Part shown: positions 33,015 through 44,241 of the stretch, in pieces
Layout of the letters: each line of letters opens with the position of its first letter
Numbering within the stretch: the first letter of the stretch is position 1
NCBI GenBank assembly: GCA_020746875.1
Contig: JAGTJL010000024.1
Location: forward strand, 124,001-188,000
DNA: 64,000 bases
Direction: 5' to 3'
Source: Rhexocercosporidium sp. MPI-PUGE-AT-0058
Lineage: Eukaryota > Ascomycota > Leotiomycetes > Helotiales
The notes under the pieces: model-generated
The model's database searches: none
What the model was told of the DNA's origin: nothing
The model's input: the letters and a program-made list of their open reading frames with translations, nothing else
Program-made: the position numbers and the translations under genes

Positions 33015-35936
33015 GCGGCCATTAAGTCAGTCGAGATAAGCTAATTACATCAGTTAGCCCTCAACACAAACGTCATCAGCTAAAGCCCTAGCCCTAAATA
33101 AGTCAATTACATATAAGCTCAACTTATCAATAGCTTATAAGCTGATAATATTTAATTTTATGATTTTAGGGTTGATTTCAATCGTGAAAAAGTGTGGTTT
33201 TAAAGGCTTCCCGGTTCTGCCGAAGGCAGTAAGACACCTCGAAAGTCTAACTTAGTAATGATTATTCCACCCCTTACTCTCTAATTTATTAACATGACTT
33301 CCTCACGCGCATTTCCCATTAATCTAGTCGATTCAGAAGACGAGGTATCACCTATTTTATCTTAGTTAACAATTATAAACGCTTTCGACATACTAATGGC
33401 TCCAGCGACAACAAAACGAGCTAACATCGCAAAAGACAGCTATACCCGGCCACCTATAACTTACAACGACTTCTACGACCCCAACAAACCTCTTAACACA
33501 TTAAATAAAACGAATTACTCTCCTTACGCCTTTAGAAAGCCTCTTTTTAATGACCGGCCCATTAAGTTAAATAGGTTACCTATAGAACATATTATTGCGG
33601 GCGCAATAAAGCGGAAGAGATCCTTATGAGTATAATTATTAAGTTATGCCTTAGTCAATAACTCAAAGGTTTTAAAGTCAATCATTTAATATTATAAGCT
33701 TTATATGTATTCCTACCTAAATTTAAAAAGTATTTATAAAACAAGACGCTAACTTTTGAATAAGTCATTATAATGCCAAATTTTCCAAAAATCAAGATTT
33801 CCACTTTAACGTTAACACCTTAAATAACGCGCAGAAACACCTCTCAAAAACACATTATTTAAAAGAAAAAGAAGATATTTAAAAAAATAAAAGAAGAGGG
33901 ATCTCGTGCGCAAGCCTCTAAGATAATCGACAGCAATCTAAATCGCGCTATTCCGTTTCGTCAACAAGAGTTTATTAACGCGTTCATAAAATAAATCATC
34001 TACGAGAGCGTCAAGCACCGGAAAGCCTCCTCCCACCTCTTAAAAAAAGCTTTCAAAATTGCCAATATGGACGCAGCAAAGGCTCTTCCTAATTCCCATA
34101 CAACGATAGACAACTAGATTCATTTATACTTCCGGCATTTTAAACCACAGATTATCGACGAGATTAAGCACGCTAAATCTAAAATAACCATTACTTTTAA
34201 CGGCTAGGGATCGAAAAGAGAGAGAATTAACGTATTAAGAGTCGTCGTCCATTTTATTAATATAAATAATAAAGCCGTCACACGCCTTATAGGCCTACCG
34301 GAGCTCCTAAGTCACAAAAAAACAAGTATTAATACGTTGAAATCGCTCTCTTTTACAACGTAATTAACTAATAATTATAAATCAATACTTAGTCTTATTT
34401 CCTCTCCTTTAATAATACAGAATCACAAAACACAACCTTAATTACTTCGTTCTTAATAATACAATAAATAATAATATAACCCTCGTAAAGCTAGCAAAAG
34501 TAATAGATTTTAATTTAAAAAAACGTAAATTACGCTATATAAGCCATATTATTAATTTAATTACTAACGCTTACCTATTTAGTCAAAATAAGGCTTCATT
34601 TAATAACGAATATAAGGAAGCGTCTTCAGAAGATCGACGGAAGCTATAGAGACGACGAAAAGAAGTTAAAAAGCTTCATAACCTTATGACACACGTCATG
34701 ACATTAGGGAAACAAGGACAGCTCTTTAAAAACCTTTAATTTACACTTAATATTAATAAGGCGGAGGGGAAGAAGTAGAAATTAATTATTAATAAAAATA
34801 TACGCTAGAATGCCACGTATTTAATAATTACCCGTGGTCTTAAATTGCGTGAGGCTCTTAACACTTATGCCGTCAAATTACACGTTTCCGTAAAACCTCT
34901 TAACCAAGAGATCTTTAAAAACAACTACCTTAACAATACAAAATAGGCCAGTCTTACAATCATCGGGAAGCAGCTAGAACCACTGTATTTTCTTATTAAA
35001 GGTTTGGAAAGTAATACAAAGCTAAATGAGAAAGCCGGTCAGCTATCTTATAATACTTTATAAGAAACTCTACTTATTTTAGAGCACTTTATAGGCCATT
35101 TCGAGTCGTTAAAACTCCAAGCAAAAGAGGGAGCGTTTAATAACTACGACGGCATACAACAGTCAATTACTTTAGCCTAAGAAGCTTATTTAAAGTAATA
35201 TAAAAAGACCGACGATTCTATTACATAGTAAGCAACAATAGTTCTTCATCCCCGCTTTAAATAAACGTATTTTAAAGAGAATTAAACTAAAAACATACGC
35301 CTCTACGTCACTTTAGGCAAAGCTACTTTCAAGAAGCTATAAGAAGACAAATACAAAAGTAATAGCCCACGGCCTAACTCGTCACAAAGTACTCTTTCTC
35401 TAAAACCTACAAACGTATTAAGAAATCTCTTAAAAAGTATTATTAACGCTGCAGCGCCAACAACTAAGCCATAGGCTAATATTATTTCTAGCCGACGAGA
35501 TTAATTATATTAATATCTTCAAGAACCACTAATTAACTATATAAGTCCTATAGCTTATTAAAGGTCTAAAAAAGCCGAGTGGCCTGACCTAATATATATA
35601 GCCTTTGACTTTCTTTTTATTCTTACCATAAGCTTAAAGTATAAGCGTGTTTTTTTATCTTACGCAAAACAAACTACGCCAAAGAGCTCTACGTTAAGTG
35701 GCGAAATATTATAACATCAAAAGTACTTAAAAAATTAGCAAAATAAAGGTATTATTAATATTGCCGGAGCCTTTAAAGCTGTCCTTTTAACACTATAAAT
35801 AGCTTTAATTTTACCCCTTAGCTTATAAGCAGCTTATCAGTTATCAGTTAAAGTCATTAGTTAGTGATTTTAGTGTAAGTCAGTCAGTTAAATTGAACTT
35901 ATTAACTAATAACTGACTTACTGACTTATTGGCCGC
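33015..35936 (+). mobile_element. hAT-family DNA transposon, RIP-inactivated
   Basis: Ends carry inverted GGCCATTAAGTCAG (33017) and its near complement (CTGACTTATTGGCC, 35922-35935). From an ATG at 33294 a broken plus-strand ORF reads a hAT transposase: an RNase H-fold segment with KITITFNG...GSKRERINVLRVVVHFIN (33.2 to 34.3 kb) where DGW should stand, and the C-terminal hAT dimerisation block, PDLIYIAFDFLFI, then a serine-rich region and TLSGEIL near 35580-35720. Stops fill the frame. No 8-bp duplication could be confirmed at the ends. Confidence 0.75.
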
Positions 35937-36640
35937 TTTGCATTCTACCCCGCAACCGCAGGTGTCCCACCTCATTTTTACCCCGCATTATTATAATACC
36001 TCTACAAGACAACCAATGCCAAACCCTCTATCCCAAGCACCCCCGATAAATCTACTTCTCAAGATGGCGTGGTAATAACCTCTTTAGAACCGGATACCCA
36101 AATTCCTAAATATAATCTATTAGTTACAGATTTAATCTATATGAATTATATATACTATTTCTGCCATTACTGGCCACTAAGACTCGTAGTCTATTAGCTG
36201 ATACGTGGTAATTTTGTCTCGCTGGCGAATGAATAAAGCTACCTCAAACCCAGAACAATTCCCTAATTGATAAGCTTTCCTAATCAATATCTTCTTTCTC
36301 CTTGCCCCCCTATCACTTAATGTAATATTTGCAGAAACCATCGTAGAAATGAATACACACTATTCTATATGCAAAATGAAAACCTTACCGCATAATCTAA
36401 TATATATAATCAAACAAGATCATCCTCTCAAAAGTTAATAGTATTATCAATATTATCCAGATAATTATAATTGTAAATCATTCATCTTCAGATAATGCCA
36501 TCCGAATATTAACTCCTGGCCCACTACCCACAATTATTACGACCAGGAGCATTATTTTGATAGCAATGACCACCCAATATCATTAAGCGAGGCTTGCAAA
36601 GTCACGAGACCAGATTGAGATCATGTGAATGCATTAAACT
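35937..36640. other. AT-rich intergenic sequence, no gene
   Basis: About 700 bp with no open frame of note. Less decayed than the transposon blocks (CpG and CAG present), so probably unique intergenic sequence. Confidence 0.5.
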
Positions 36641-36960
36641 CTTGTACCAGGAAATGGTTGGCACTAAAAGACTATTACTGTAGTACCAAAACACAATTGG
36701 TATTATAATCGAATTGGTGCCAAGAAGCTAATATTACTATTAAACTACTGGTACAAACCACTTGCTGGCACTACAGAACCATTTGTACTAGGGAATGGTT
36801 GGTACAAATGCGTAACTGGTATAAAGAAACAATTAATACCAAGAGACTATTAGTATTATAAAATTACGGCTGCAAATAAGATATCGGTACCACAGAACTA
36901 ATACTACGAAGTAGTTGGTGCAAACAAATAGTTGGCACAAAGGAACCGTGGCGGAAATCT
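36640..36960. repeat. Cluster of degenerate GGTACAAA / TTGTACC motifs in both orientations
   Basis: Within 320 bp the motif (A/T)NTGGTACAAA, its variant TTGGCACTA, and the complement TAGTACCA / TTGTACC recur about ten times at irregular 25-40 bp spacing (for example 36645, 36660, 36720, 36770, 36790, 36815, 36920). No reading frame is present. It could be an array of protein-binding sites or the decayed subterminal repeats of a transposon. Confidence 0.55.
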
Positions 36961-37029
36961 GCCTACATGATAATATAGCTTAAATAAATCCATCATACAA
37001 ACTTAAAGCACGATCAAGCCTTAGCTATG

Positions 37030-37190
37030 CACATAATACTTGCCGGCTCCTAAGACCGGTAAGAGTCCCGGGATCGCGGTGTGTCCTGGGACTACCGCTC
37101 CCAGGACTTTCTGCAGTCCTAGGAACAAGTCTCCTAGGACCCTTATAGGTCCTAGGAGCTTATAAGTTCCTAGGAATAAGCTGGGAAAAG
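37030..37190. repeat. Palindrome-rich block built on CCTAGGA
   Basis: In about 150 bp CTCCTAGGAC, GTCCTAGGAG and TTCCTAGGAA variants and CCTGGGA/TCCCAGG pairs occur repeatedly in both orientations. It is more GC-rich than both flanks. A TGTGTCCTGGGAC run at about 37080 could be the start of an LTR. No partner copy was found in the window. Confidence 0.5.
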
Positions 37191-39696
37191 GTTAAAATTG
37201 CGGTGGATTTTAAATTCAGAGCTAGGATAAGAAATAATAACTATATTATTTTATCTCAATCAATCTCTCTTATCGTGACATATCTTGCTCGTGGCGATTT
37301 CGCTAGTCCAGGATACGGCAATTATTAAGCTAAATCAAGAGCATATAATAATAACGTCGAAGCCCGGCAAGCACTGGCATATAACGTCCTTTATAGCCTT
37401 GAATTAATCTCGGTAAGCCTTAAGCTTATTACGAGCAAAAGAAAGTCTACGAAGCTATATCAGTAGCTTATAAACTAGCTCCCTTTTAAAAACAGTCTTC
37501 TATTCTCACGCAGCTGCTAAGGCCTTACTTAATTTGGTCTCGCGTTAAATAAAGTTGCTCGGAACAAGTAAGTAACCCCGCAAACGTATAAATAACTATG
37601 AGTTTACTTAAGAAGCACGCCGTAAAAATAGCGTATAACCGGGAAAAGGCAGAGAAAACAATATAAAACGAGGCAAACGTAAGCTTTATGATTATACGCT
37701 TTTAGTATATTATTTAAGTATTAGGAAACAGTCCCGTAAATACTTATTACGTAATTTTAAAGATGTTACTTATACTATAGCTTCATTCGACAGACCTTAT
37801 ATTAGAGCCGATCTTTTTCTTTAATATACGCTAGATGCTTCCGCTTAAAGTTCATTATTAAATCTCCCGGATTAGTAAACTTATAAGTCCGCTTTTCGAA
37901 CGGCAAGCTTTATTCTTTTAAATAAAAAAAGTAAATAATAATATTCTTCTCGGTAAATACTAATAATATAACGTCACTTAACGCTTACTTCTCGGCCTAA
38001 GCGGCTATTAATTAAAAGCTAATCTCCTTCGACGGTATCGGACTCGTCTGTCGCGTCGACGACCTTTTACGTAATACGGTAGCAGCTTTCTTTTTTTAGA
38101 AATAATAATAAGCAATAACTGCATCGATAGCCGTATTCCGGCGGCGGAACTCTTTTTCGATAATCGTGCCCGGGAGCGTTATTATTATCTCGGCTAAGCG
38201 CTTTTAAGCGGGGGTATTTTATCGTTTTAGTTTAAAGTAATTTTTACGTCTTAATTAAGCTTAAGCCTAAAAAACTACCGCTCGATCTCGTCGACCGGGT
38301 GTTTTAGATCTTAGCGCTTTTAAACGTGCTTAAGAAGCGCTGCTCTTAACCGCTGCTTAATATTAAAGATTACTTAGTCGATAATCCGGTACTTTAGTTA
38401 TTATATCGCCGTGCTTTAAAAGCGGCGCTTTTACTTCTCCTGCTTTATAATAAAGCGGCAGACGACAGATCTTAATTAATAAATAAGGATTCCTTAAGCG
38501 TGAGTTCTTGCGGCCGGTTAAGATCGATCTAGCGAGTTATTCGATAAGCTGCCTATATTAAATCGCGCTAAGGTTCGTAGCCGGAAATAATAGCTCGCGT
38601 ATTAATAATAATTATCCGCCGGAAGTAATATTTAATAAAAGTATCAATTTTAGCGTATTATATTATTATATTTTAAAGCGCATCGCTTACGTTACTTATT
38701 AATCTACGGTTAATATATTATATTACGAATAAAGGCAGGTTTGCGAAAAAAGAATTATATAATACGTACCGCTCTAATAAAAGCGTTGCTTATATTATAT
38801 TAAAAAATAATATAAGCGCGTAATCTACGGGAACTTAATAAGTACGCCGAGCCGCTTTATTTATTTTAAGAGAATTATATACGGCAATAATTAATCGGGC
38901 GAAATCTCTTAATTATATAACGTCTTAATAAACTTACGAAAAACGAGGATATTAATTATTTCCAGCTTTAAATATAAGGGCAGCTATTTATAATTAGGCG
39001 GGATATTTAGCTCGCTAATCTTTTTAGCTAATATAAGACTTGGGGCTAAGAACGTATTATCGGTAAAAATAAGACTTAAAAAAGCGACGTACGGATTAAG
39101 AATTAAAAATAGATTAAAGATAATTTTCAAAAATATAAACGTGTTCTTAACTTTTATATAAGTGGTATATCTCGGCTAAAATAAGCGGGGAAAAGGGATA
39201 GCAGGAGGATGAGATAAGGCCTTAAATTAGACTTACGCTTTTTTTATACCGAAATACTTCGTTATAAATTTATACGTAAACTCGATTAAGATTCGATAAA
39301 GCTTATTATTAAGGTTTCGGAGTAAGTTCATCGCGATATTATTATAACAGAGCTTTAAGAGCGCTAAAGGTCGGTTTACGGAGAATATAATTAGCTATTA
39401 AAAGAAGCTAATTTAAATCCGCTGCCGGTTATATATATATTTTTATTTTGTCGTAATTAAATTAATTTATAAGACGCCTGCGAGATCCTCGATATATATC
39501 GCGATATTATCGCGCTTTTTCGTTAATAAGTAATACTTTTTCGCTATTTTCTTAAAGACTTATAATAAATATTTTATTAGCTTTTATTTATAATAATTCA
39601 GTTTAAATTAAGCAAGCAAATAAGAAATACTACTGATTTAATATATATAATAATTTATCTTTCCTTTGATTTTCTTTTTAATCGCTTATTTCATCA
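37190..39696. mobile_element. RIP-decayed transposon remnant, family not resolved
   Basis: AT-rich and stop-riddled, with CG-containing islands such as CTTGCTCGTGGCGATTTCGC near 37285, a sequence often seen just inside fungal LTR elements. No protein domain could be read with confidence. Probably an LTR element interior. Confidence 0.4.
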
Positions 39697-40771
39697 GCAA
39701 AAAAATTCGCGGACGCCGAGAATCGAATCCGCTATTTTCGCCATTTTCGTCAAAAGGCCGCCTTTTAAAAAGAAGAGATTTGGTGTGAAATATGATTCCA
39801 TTACTTCGGGGGAAACTAGGTCTATATAACTACTTTTTAGGCGCCAAGCTATTTAGCTCTCGCATCGGCTATTTGCTCTCGCATCGGTTATTAGCTTTAT
39901 ATTAAAACTAGCTTTGTATCAAGACTAGCTTTATATTACCAGAGCTTCCGAGGTTTAAAACACGGAAGCTTAAGGCTTGATGAAGCCACTGTTTTAGCCC
40001 TGAATAACCTTTTACCGGAAGCTTAAAGCTTCCGAGGTTCAAAGCACGGAAGCCGAGGCTTTATGCGAAGCCGGAGCTTTATGCAAAGGTAGTTGAGTTA
40101 TGGAAAGGTATGCTTAATATAATCTTATATTATTAAGCGAGTTTAGCCGAGGCTTAATATAATCTTATACCTTTAACGCCTAAAGCCGCTTTTATAAAAT
40201 TCAATCGGTCGCTAATATTAAAAGCGCCAGTTTATTTTAATAAACGCTAAGCTTAATTAAGTAATCTTTATAATTATAATTTTAAAAAGAAAATATCTTA
40301 GCGTTTTTTATTAACCGAATCCGGTTAAATTAGCGTTAATTTTAAGTCTCGCTTATATTTCGTCGGGCACGTCTTAAAAACTAGTCTCGCTAAAGCTCTT
40401 ACGCTATAAATATTTACGCTAAAAATATTATAATAAAAAAATCGTTCGTTTCGGGTAAATTATATGCGCACGCTAGCCGGCCCTAGCCTTAATCGGGCGT
40501 TATAAGAAGCATATTTATTATTATTATTATATTATAACTGTTATTAATATATTATTAATATATTAAATAAAATAAATAATAAAGTCCTACTTTTAAAAGT
40601 GGGGTTATAATACGCTAGTCTATTTCGGCGCTTTCGGCGCTTTCGGCGCGCTTTTAATTTATTATAGTGAGAAACTGTCTTTAAAATTTTCGATATGCAA
40701 CTTTAGCTCTAAAAGCGCCAGAGTAGCGCCTCTGGCGCAGTTGGCGGACGTTCGCCTCTCGATTTTTTTGC
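39697..40771 (+). mobile_element. TIR element copy A (about 1.08 kb, carries a secondary insertion)
   Basis: Ends GCAAAAAAATTCGCGGACG and, inverted, GCAAAAAAATCGAGAGGCG. The body matches copy B (48369-49522) in reverse orientation over its full length outside two insertions: shared blocks include ACCGAATCCGGTTAAATTAG, GCCGGCCCTAGCC, GCTTTCGGCGC and GCGCCTCTGGCGCAGTTGGC. No transposase frame is present, so it is non-autonomous. A GATTCGATTC run near the end resembles a pol III box B but no matching box A was found. Confidence 0.7.
39766..40170 (+). mobile_element. About 400-bp insertion within TIR element copy A
   Basis: Copy A carries about 400 bp absent from copy B. It is bounded by GGCCGCCTTTTA on the left and AAGCCGCTTTTA on the right, consistent with a target duplication of about 10 bp. 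Its first 250 bp (AAGAAGAGATTTGG ... CCTTTTACCGGA) are repeated in direct orientation at 42889-43134. Short internal repeats: CTCTCGCATCGG twice, GCTTCCGAGGTT twice, and AATATAATCTTATA twice. Confidence 0.6.
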
Positions 40772-42540
40772 AGATATTATATACGAGCCGGAAGACTTTT
40801 TAATATATCCCGAGCGTGCTAGCCGATTAAATGCTTATAAGCTTCTTTTTATTCTTTTCTTAACGTTAATTTAATATTTATTTAAAAATGCCTTAAGAGT
40901 ACGGCGAGAGACGGCTTATATTATTTAAGCAAGATATTTTCGTATATATTTATAATTCTTATATAAAATATTAAATTAGCGATTTAATAACAGAATATAA
41001 TAAGTACGAAGAGAATAAAATACTTACCGATAAAAGTTTCCTTCGATTATATTTAAGAGGAAAAGACTGCGATTATTATGATTTTTATTTTTATTCTCGG
41101 ATTCGTGGGAATTATTTTCTTAATCGAAGTAATACTTTAATAAATAAGCGTTTTCTTCTTTAGCGAGTTATTCCAGATTTAATAAATCTGCTTCGTCGTT
41201 TTATTTATATCGGTATTAACGTCCGTTAGCTCGGTCTTAATATCGGTCCCTTCTTATTTATCTCTTATATTAAAGCAGCTTTCGATATTTAATTTATTAC
41301 TATCAAACGATAAAGCAGAGCTTAATATTAGTTATTAGCGATAACGCATATCGATTAAATCAATCGAAAAGAATAACGGCGAGGGCGATTAAAAGTAAAG
41401 AAGTAATAAATAAGATATGAAGAAGGAGCCTGCTGCTTAAGCAATAGCAGCTAAGAAGGGGGAAGAAAGAGATAAAGCGAATAATTATAATAATTAAATA
41501 TAAAAAGTTTGAAAAATAAAAATAAAAATAAAAAAAAATGAGAATGAACGAAGATATAAAATAACCGCTATCTTAAATTACTCTTAAGGATAATAAGCAG
41601 CCGTTTTCTACTTTTCTTTTCTTAGAAAATATTAAACGAAGATAAAAGAAGTAATTCTCCGAATAATAACGACTTATTCGCTTTTTTTTTAGCGTTCCCG
41701 TAATAGGTCAGCCAAGAGTCCTTACCGCCGTGCCGCCTTAAGCTATGAGGTACGCGAGCGCTAAGGCGGCGCGAGATTTTGGCAAGTCGGCTGCGGAAAA
41801 CAGCGACTAAACCGGCCGAAAACAGCAGCTAATTTGCCGTCTAGTCGTTAAATAAAATAAAGAATAAATTAGAATTTATTAATAAATATTATATCTTTAT
41901 TAAATATAATATTTTAAAATATATTAAAAAGATTAGAATTTATTAATAAATATTATATCTTTATTAAATATAATATTTTAAAATATATTAAAAAGAAAGA
42001 ATACTTTTTTAAATAATAATTCCGTAAGCTCGAAAGTATTAATCGTTTATATAATTGCAAATACTTAGAAATAAATACGAAGCGTATAATATTTTTATTA
42101 AATATAAACGAGGTTTTGTCCGCGACGGCCCTCCGCAAGCTCCGGAGTCACGGGACCTCGCTATAAGCTGTAATAGTAATAAATAATATTAATATAATAA
42201 TATTAAGCAAATAATACTTATAAAGTTAACTTAATATATAAAATATAATACGTTAGAAGTATATAAGTAAGCTTTAATTTCCTTTTATAAAATTTTATTT
42301 CCGTAAGTAATATTAACGTTAAGTAAGTTACGGCCTGTTTTGATTTAAGAAAGTTATATTATATTTATATTTATCGTAAGTTATAAGGATAATAAGACCA
42401 TATAAATCACTCGCTATTTTTCTAATAAATCTTTTAATATAAGAATAACTAATCCAAAAACTCTTAAATAATAAATATTAAAAATATTTAGTTTTTATAT
42501 TTTAGAAGTATTATGATTAAACCGGCTAACGAGAGAGCTA
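40772..42540. other. AT-rich RIP-decayed block with a 64-bp tandem duplication
   Basis: No gene recognised. From an ATG near 40889 a decayed plus-strand frame reads stretches such as YGERRLILFKQDIFVYI and DYYDFYFYSRIRGNYF, probably a degraded transposon protein. A 64-bp unit starting ATTAGAATTTATTAATAAAT is repeated exactly at 41869-41932 and 41933-41996. Confidence 0.5.
41869..41996. repeat. 64-bp perfect tandem duplication
   Basis: Two identical head-to-tail copies of a 64-bp AT-rich unit. Perfect identity inside strongly decayed sequence implies the duplication arose after decay. Confidence 0.9.
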
Positions 42541-42720
42541 CGTATTGAAAGTATAACGTAGGTATAAAAATATAAAGCCGTAAGGTAAGTAGTTTATTAT
42601 ACAGAGTTAAAAGAATCAAAAATAAAGCCGTAAGTATGAAAATATAAGAGTATAAACCCGTAAGTATAAAGATATAAAGCTATAAGATAAGTGGTTTATT
42701 ATACGGAATTGAAAATATTA
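42540..42720. repeat. Degenerate tandem repeat with TATAAAGCCGTAAG core
   Basis: The core ATAAAGCCGTAAG and variants occur near 42570, 42623, 42655 and 42675, and AAGTAGTTTATTATACAG / AAGTGGTTTATTATACGG at about 42585 and 42698, so a unit of roughly 110 bp occurs about twice. Confidence 0.6.
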
Positions 42721-42888
42721 AGAATAAAAGATATGTAAAAGTGGAATTCTAATCGCATTAGGCGATAAAACTTAAGGATAAAGAGTATAACGTGAAAACG
42801 AAGTATATAAATATAATTAAAGTAATATAAAAGCTCTTAATTAGTTGAATTAAAGTAAAATAAAAAAATGTGCTGCCGGAGTCTTATA

Positions 42889-43134
42889 ACCTAAAAAGAA
42901 GAGATTTAGTATAAATAATAATTTTATTATATAAGAGATTTCTAAGTATACATAACTACTTGAGCTAATCACGTGTATATTCGCTTATATAACTTAATTA
43001 GTTATTTGCTTACGAGCTTACGAGTTCAAGTGATTTCTTACCGGATACAAGAGCTTCTGAGGTTTAAAACACGAAAGCCAAAGCTTCCGAAAGCTACTGT
43101 TTTTAGTCCTAAATAACCTTTTACCGGAAACCAG
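42889..43134 (+). repeat. Second copy of the 250-bp repeat found at 39766
   Basis: Direct-orientation relative of 39766-40019; both start AAAAAGAAGAGATTT and end AATAACCTTTTACCGGA, with shared GGTTTAAAACACG. This copy is more decayed. It could pair with the first as LTRs of a 3.4-kb element, but clean TG...CA termini are not seen. Confidence 0.55.
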
Positions 43135-44241
43135 GGTGTCAAAGGATTATTCAGATTAATTAATTAATATTCAATTCTATTGCTAAGATATTCACAACTA
43201 AACCAGGAAGTATTAAGGTGCGGAATTATTAATTGACTTATAATATTAATTACAGTAGTAGTAATATCTGCAGATACGCTCTCTAATAACTAGTAATCTA
43301 ATTAGCGTAATAGAATTTGCATCCGACTCTGTTTACATAACTAACCCGTGACTTAAACTATTAGATTACGTAATATCTTATAAGAATAGTTTAAAAACCT
43401 TACATATTAAATCCTACTTTTATAACTTTTATAATAATGAATTAAAAAGCTTGAAATTTTAATAAGTAATACGTTAGATATATATCTTTTACTATATAAA
43501 GTTTTATATTATTTCTAATAGTACTTCTAGTTTAATCAAGTAATTAATCGCTCTTACACAAATTATTTATATGAGAGTTTAAAAACTACTTAATCAATTA
43601 AGAACTGTTAATAGAAATCGGTTAAAACTTTACTTTATCAAAGTTTAATATTGAAATCTATTAGGCTTTCAAATTTCAAGTGTTTTTTATTAACAATTAA
43701 TTAAGATATTAAAGGAATTAAATCTTATTTTTTTATATTAAATTTGTATGTAAAGTGAAAATCTCAACTTTAAGTATTAGTTATGAAATATTAAGTTTAT
43801 TTAAATAAGCTAAAAAAAATATTTTATTAGTTGTATATATTATAAGATTATGTAATTAAAATTTTATTTAATTTTATTAACTATTCGTAGAGATATTAAT
43901 ACCTCAAAATCGCTGTTTTTGGTGTAAATAGGTGGTCCAAATGCGAGGGTGGTCCAAATGGTGGTGGGGGGACTTAAAGGTTGAGCGTTGGGAGGTAAAA
44001 CTTTGAGTTATAGTGGGGTACGAACCTACCCTGCCGTCGTTCCTCCGAAAAGTCGCCGCAACTCCCCAATCAAAGCACGTCATTCATAGAATAGAAAGTA
44101 TCAAGCACGGATAAGGAAAATGTAACAGTCATGTCCGTCTCTGGATTGAAAATGATTTGCATTAGAATTATATTCTCCCATAAGTACTTTTCCCGTTATT
44201 CTTCCTCCTCAAATACATACAAGGACAAGAGATAAAAAGGC
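43135..44241. other. AT-rich intergenic sequence, then 3' flank of the WSC gene
   Basis: No gene recognised. Base composition switches sharply to balanced GC at about 43910, where GGTGGTCCAAATG occurs twice (43932 and 43948). The last 200 bp precede the stop codon of the minus-strand WSC gene. Confidence 0.5.

Noticed and set aside
39700..39730. tRNA gene near the GATTCGATTC motif
   Set aside because: No cloverleaf arms or box A could be found; the motif is just part of the TIR element end.
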